The notes under the pieces: generated by a model | Database searches by the model: none | Told to the model about the DNA's origin: nothing | The model's input: only the letters and a program-made list of their open reading frames with translations | Assembly (NCBI RefSeq): GCF_010998615.1 | Contig: NZ_JAAEAH010000020.1 | Location: 1 to 64,000, forward strand | Length of the DNA: 64,000 bases | From: Myxococcus sp. CA023 | GTDB lineage: Bacteria > Myxococcota > Myxococcia > Myxococcales > Myxococcaceae | Direction: 5' to 3' | Shown: piece by piece, positions 62,198-64,000 of the stretch | Numbering within the stretch: position 1 is the first letter of the stretch | Layout: the number at the start of each line of letters is the position of its first letter | Position numbers and translations under genes: made by a program

Positions 62198-64000
62198 GTG
62201 GCTGACCTGGCGTCAAGCGCACATGCAGCGGTTTTCGAGCACTCGCGGGATGGGGTGCTCGTGCTGGATGCTGGGCAACGCATCGTGGAGGTCAACCGCG
62301 CCGCGGAACGCATCTTTGGGCCGCGTGTTGGACTCGTGGGGCAGCCGGTGGGGCTGCTCCTTCCCGGCTGGCGTCCTCCCGAGCCCCGCGCTCCCGCCGA
62401 TGCCGCCCTGCGCGAGACGGAGCTGGCCGGACAGCGCCCAGGCGGCTCCGGCCCCGCGCACTACCTGCGGGTGGTGACGCTGCCCCTGTCCGAAGAAGGG
62501 GACGGGGGCTGGGTCTTGCAGCTCCATGACATGACGGCCCGCCTGGAGGTGGAGGCCTCGCTCCGGCAGCAGAAGGAGTTCTTCGAGGCGGTGGTCATCA
62601 ACAGCCCGGTGGCCATCATCACCATCACCCGCCAGTTCCGCGTGCTGTCGTGGAACCCCGAAGCCACGCGCCTGTTCGGGTATTCGCCGGCGGAAGCGCT
62701 CGGCAGGCACATCTTCGAACTGGTCGCCACCGAGCCCACCGTCCTCCCGGAAGCGGAGCAGGCGTCGCGCGAGGTCGTGCAGCGCGGGCGGCTGCGCTCC
62801 GTCACCCGGCGGGTCCGCAAGGATGGCAGCGTGGTGGACGTGGAGCTGCGGGCGCTTCCGGTGTCGGTAGGCGGGCGGCAGCTCGGCTTCATCGCCATCT
62901 ACCACGACATCACCGACCTCGAACGGGCACGCAAGGCGGCGGAGGCGGCCAATCAGGCCAAGAGCCTGTTCCTGGCCACCATGAGCCACGAAATCCGCAC
63001 GCCGATGAACGCCATCATCGGCATGACGGGCCTGCTCCTGGACCGGGCGCTGACGGAAGAGCAGCGCGACTTCGTCGCCACCATCCGGCAGAGCAGCGAG
63101 GCATTGCTGACGTTGCTCAACGACGTGCTGGACTTCTCCAAAATCGAGGCCGGTCGCTTCGAGGCGGAGCTGCGGCCCTTCGACCTTCGCCAGTGCGTGG
63201 AGTCCGTCCTGGACCTGATGGCCGTGCGCGCCAGCGAGAAGGGGCTGGACCTGGGGTGCGACCTCGCGCCGCAGCTGCCGCAGATGCTGGTGGGCGATGC
63301 GTCGCGCCTCCGCCAGGTGCTGCTCAACCTGGTGGGCAACGCGCTCAAGTTCACCGAGCACGGCGGCGCGGTGGTGAGCGTGGAGGGCTCGGCCCTGGGC
63401 AGCGCGGCGGGCGCGGCGGACTGGGAGCTGACCTTCAGCGTGCAGGACACCGGCCCCGGCATTCCCGACGACCGGCGCACCGGGTTGTTCCAGCCGTTCA
63501 ACCAACTGGATGCCTCCGTGTCGCGGCGCTTTGGTGGCACGGGGCTGGGGTTGGCCATCTCCAAGCGGCTGGTGGAGGCCATGGGCGGCACCATCTGGGT
63601 GGAGAGTGAGGGCGTGCCCGGACAAGGCACCACCTTCCGCTTCACCCTGCGCGCCCAGGCTGCGCCACAGGCCTACGCGGTGCAACCGCGCCAGGAGCAG
63701 GGGCTGTTGCAGGGCCGGCGCGTGCTCATCGTGGACGACAGCGCCCTGTTTCGAAGGTTGCTGGGCCGGCAGCTCCAGGCGTGGGGCCTGGTGCCCGTGG
63801 AGTCCGCGTCGGGGATGGAGGCGCTCGCCCAACTCGAGGCGGGGGCTTCGTTCGACGCGGTGCTCATCGACCACCACATGCCGGGGCTGGATGGCACCGC
63901 ACTGGCCGAGCGCATCCGGCAGCGCGAGGAGACGCGGGCCCTTCCCCTGGTGCTGGTGTCGACGCCGGGCCGGCGGGGCAATCCCCCCGAGGGCCTGTTC
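62198..64000 (+). CDS. Hybrid PAS-PAS histidine kinase with receiver domain (cut by right edge)
   Basis: At least 601 codons, open at the right edge. Two PAS domains (~8-110, AVFEHSRDGVLVLDAG; ~130-245, INSPVAIITITRQFRVLSWN) precede a HisKA domain whose H-box MSHEIRTPMNAIIG has the phospho-accepting His at 264. The ATPase domain shows the N-box NLVGNALKFTEHGG, the G1 box DTGPGIPDD and FGGTGLGLAISKRLVEAMGG. A receiver domain begins ~507 (RVLIVDDSALF) with its acceptor Asp at 558 (VLIDHHMPGLDG). No membrane segment is seen, so sensing is probably cytosolic. The GTG at 62198 follows GGGGGAAGG; a GTG five codons upstream is less likely. Further receiver or HPt domains may lie outside. Confidence 0.92.
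   Translation, partial: MADLASSAHAAVFEHSRDGVLVLDAGQRIVEVNRAAERIFGPRVGLVGQPVGLLLPGWRPPEPRAPADAALRETELAGQRPGGSGPAHYLRVVTLPLSEEGDGGWVLQLHDMTARLEVEASLRQQKEFFEAVVINSPVAIITITRQFRVLSWNPEATRLFGYSPAEALGRHIFELVATEPTVLPEAEQASREVVQRGRLRSVTRRVRKDGSVVDVELRALPVSVGGRQLGFIAIYHDITDLERARKAAEAANQAKSLFLATMSHEIRTPMNAIIGMTGLLLDRALTEEQRDFVATIRQSSEALLTLLNDVLDFSKIEAGRFEAELRPFDLRQCVESVLDLMAVRASEKGLDLGCDLAPQLPQMLVGDASRLRQVLLNLVGNALKFTEHGGAVVSVEGSALGSAAGAADWELTFSVQDTGPGIPDDRRTGLFQPFNQLDASVSRRFGGTGLGLAISKRLVEAMGGTIWVESEGVPGQGTTFRFTLRAQAAPQAYAVQPRQEQGLLQGRRVLIVDDSALFRRLLGRQLQAWGLVPVESASGMEALAQLEAGASFDAVLIDHHMPGLDGTALAERIRQREETRALPLVLVSTPGRRGNPPEGLF

Noticed and set aside
62213-63877. 554-codon minus-strand frame over the hybrid kinase
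   Set aside because: Antisense shadow; the plus strand encodes intact kinase motifs in frame to the window edge.

Overview
The window is a very GC-rich stretch of chromosome. Several traits point to a predatory soil myxobacterium of the Myxococcus/Corallococcus/Pyxidicoccus type. These are near-universal G/C at third codon positions, many lipoproteins with short LxGC-type lipoboxes followed by Gly/Asp/Pro-rich linkers, DUF4215 Cys-rich repeats with a fibro-slime domain, a CotH-type lipoprotein remnant, TonB-C-terminal-domain proteins, secreted metalloproteases and a large hybrid histidine kinase. I see no rRNA, tRNA, insertion sequence, prophage or CRISPR array. Genes lie on both strands in short operons or singly.

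Layout. 1-10 kb: end of a MacB/FtsX permease, two secreted proteins, an FBP-type zinc-finger protein, rsgA, a membrane-anchored TAXI protein and a membrane-fused spermidine-synthase-like protein. 10-17 kb: a non-coding block with two plus-strand terminator hairpins and no plus-strand gene before them; a metalloprotease/lipoprotein pair; fused aspartokinase-homoserine dehydrogenase (thrA) behind a threonine-rich leader peptide and attenuator; and a coupled DUF47-Pit phosphate transporter pair. 17-29 kb: quinone oxidoreductase, dusA, TPR protein, acetate CoA-transferase, M3 oligopeptidase, thiD, a GH18 lipoprotein and an M20 peptidase. 29-41 kb: fibro-slime lipoprotein, TPR/TonB-like protein, coiled-coil lipoprotein, three proteins with SAM-methyltransferase folds, a coiled-coil protein, asnS and a decayed CotH-like lipoprotein gene. 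41-48 kb: an accessory-looking zone with a MerR regulator and its classical long-spacer promoter, an AbiGi-like protein, NDH-2, a Gdx/SugE guanidinium exporter under a guanidine-III riboswitch, a gene of foreign-looking codon use and a P450. 49-64 kb: TonB-C protein, deoD, MepA-LysM endopeptidase, AlkB-like dioxygenase, DEAD-box helicase, PIN protein, C2-like lipoprotein, a pentahaem cytochrome overlapping a glycan-binding-domain protein, a second quinone oxidoreductase, a RIO kinase with a long repetitive RGN-rich tail, a histone-H1-like/EF-hand fusion protein, and a hybrid sensor kinase cut off by the right edge.

The best-supported regulatory logic is in three places. Threonine attenuation of thrA uses ten consecutive Thr codons, an antiterminator and an intrinsic terminator. 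A translational guanidine-III switch controls gdx. A MerR-type promoter with a dyad in a ~19-20 bp spacer reads into an overlapping membrane-protein/merR operon. The most unusual protein architectures are the H1-like/EF-hand fusion and the RIO kinase with its tandem-repeat tail.
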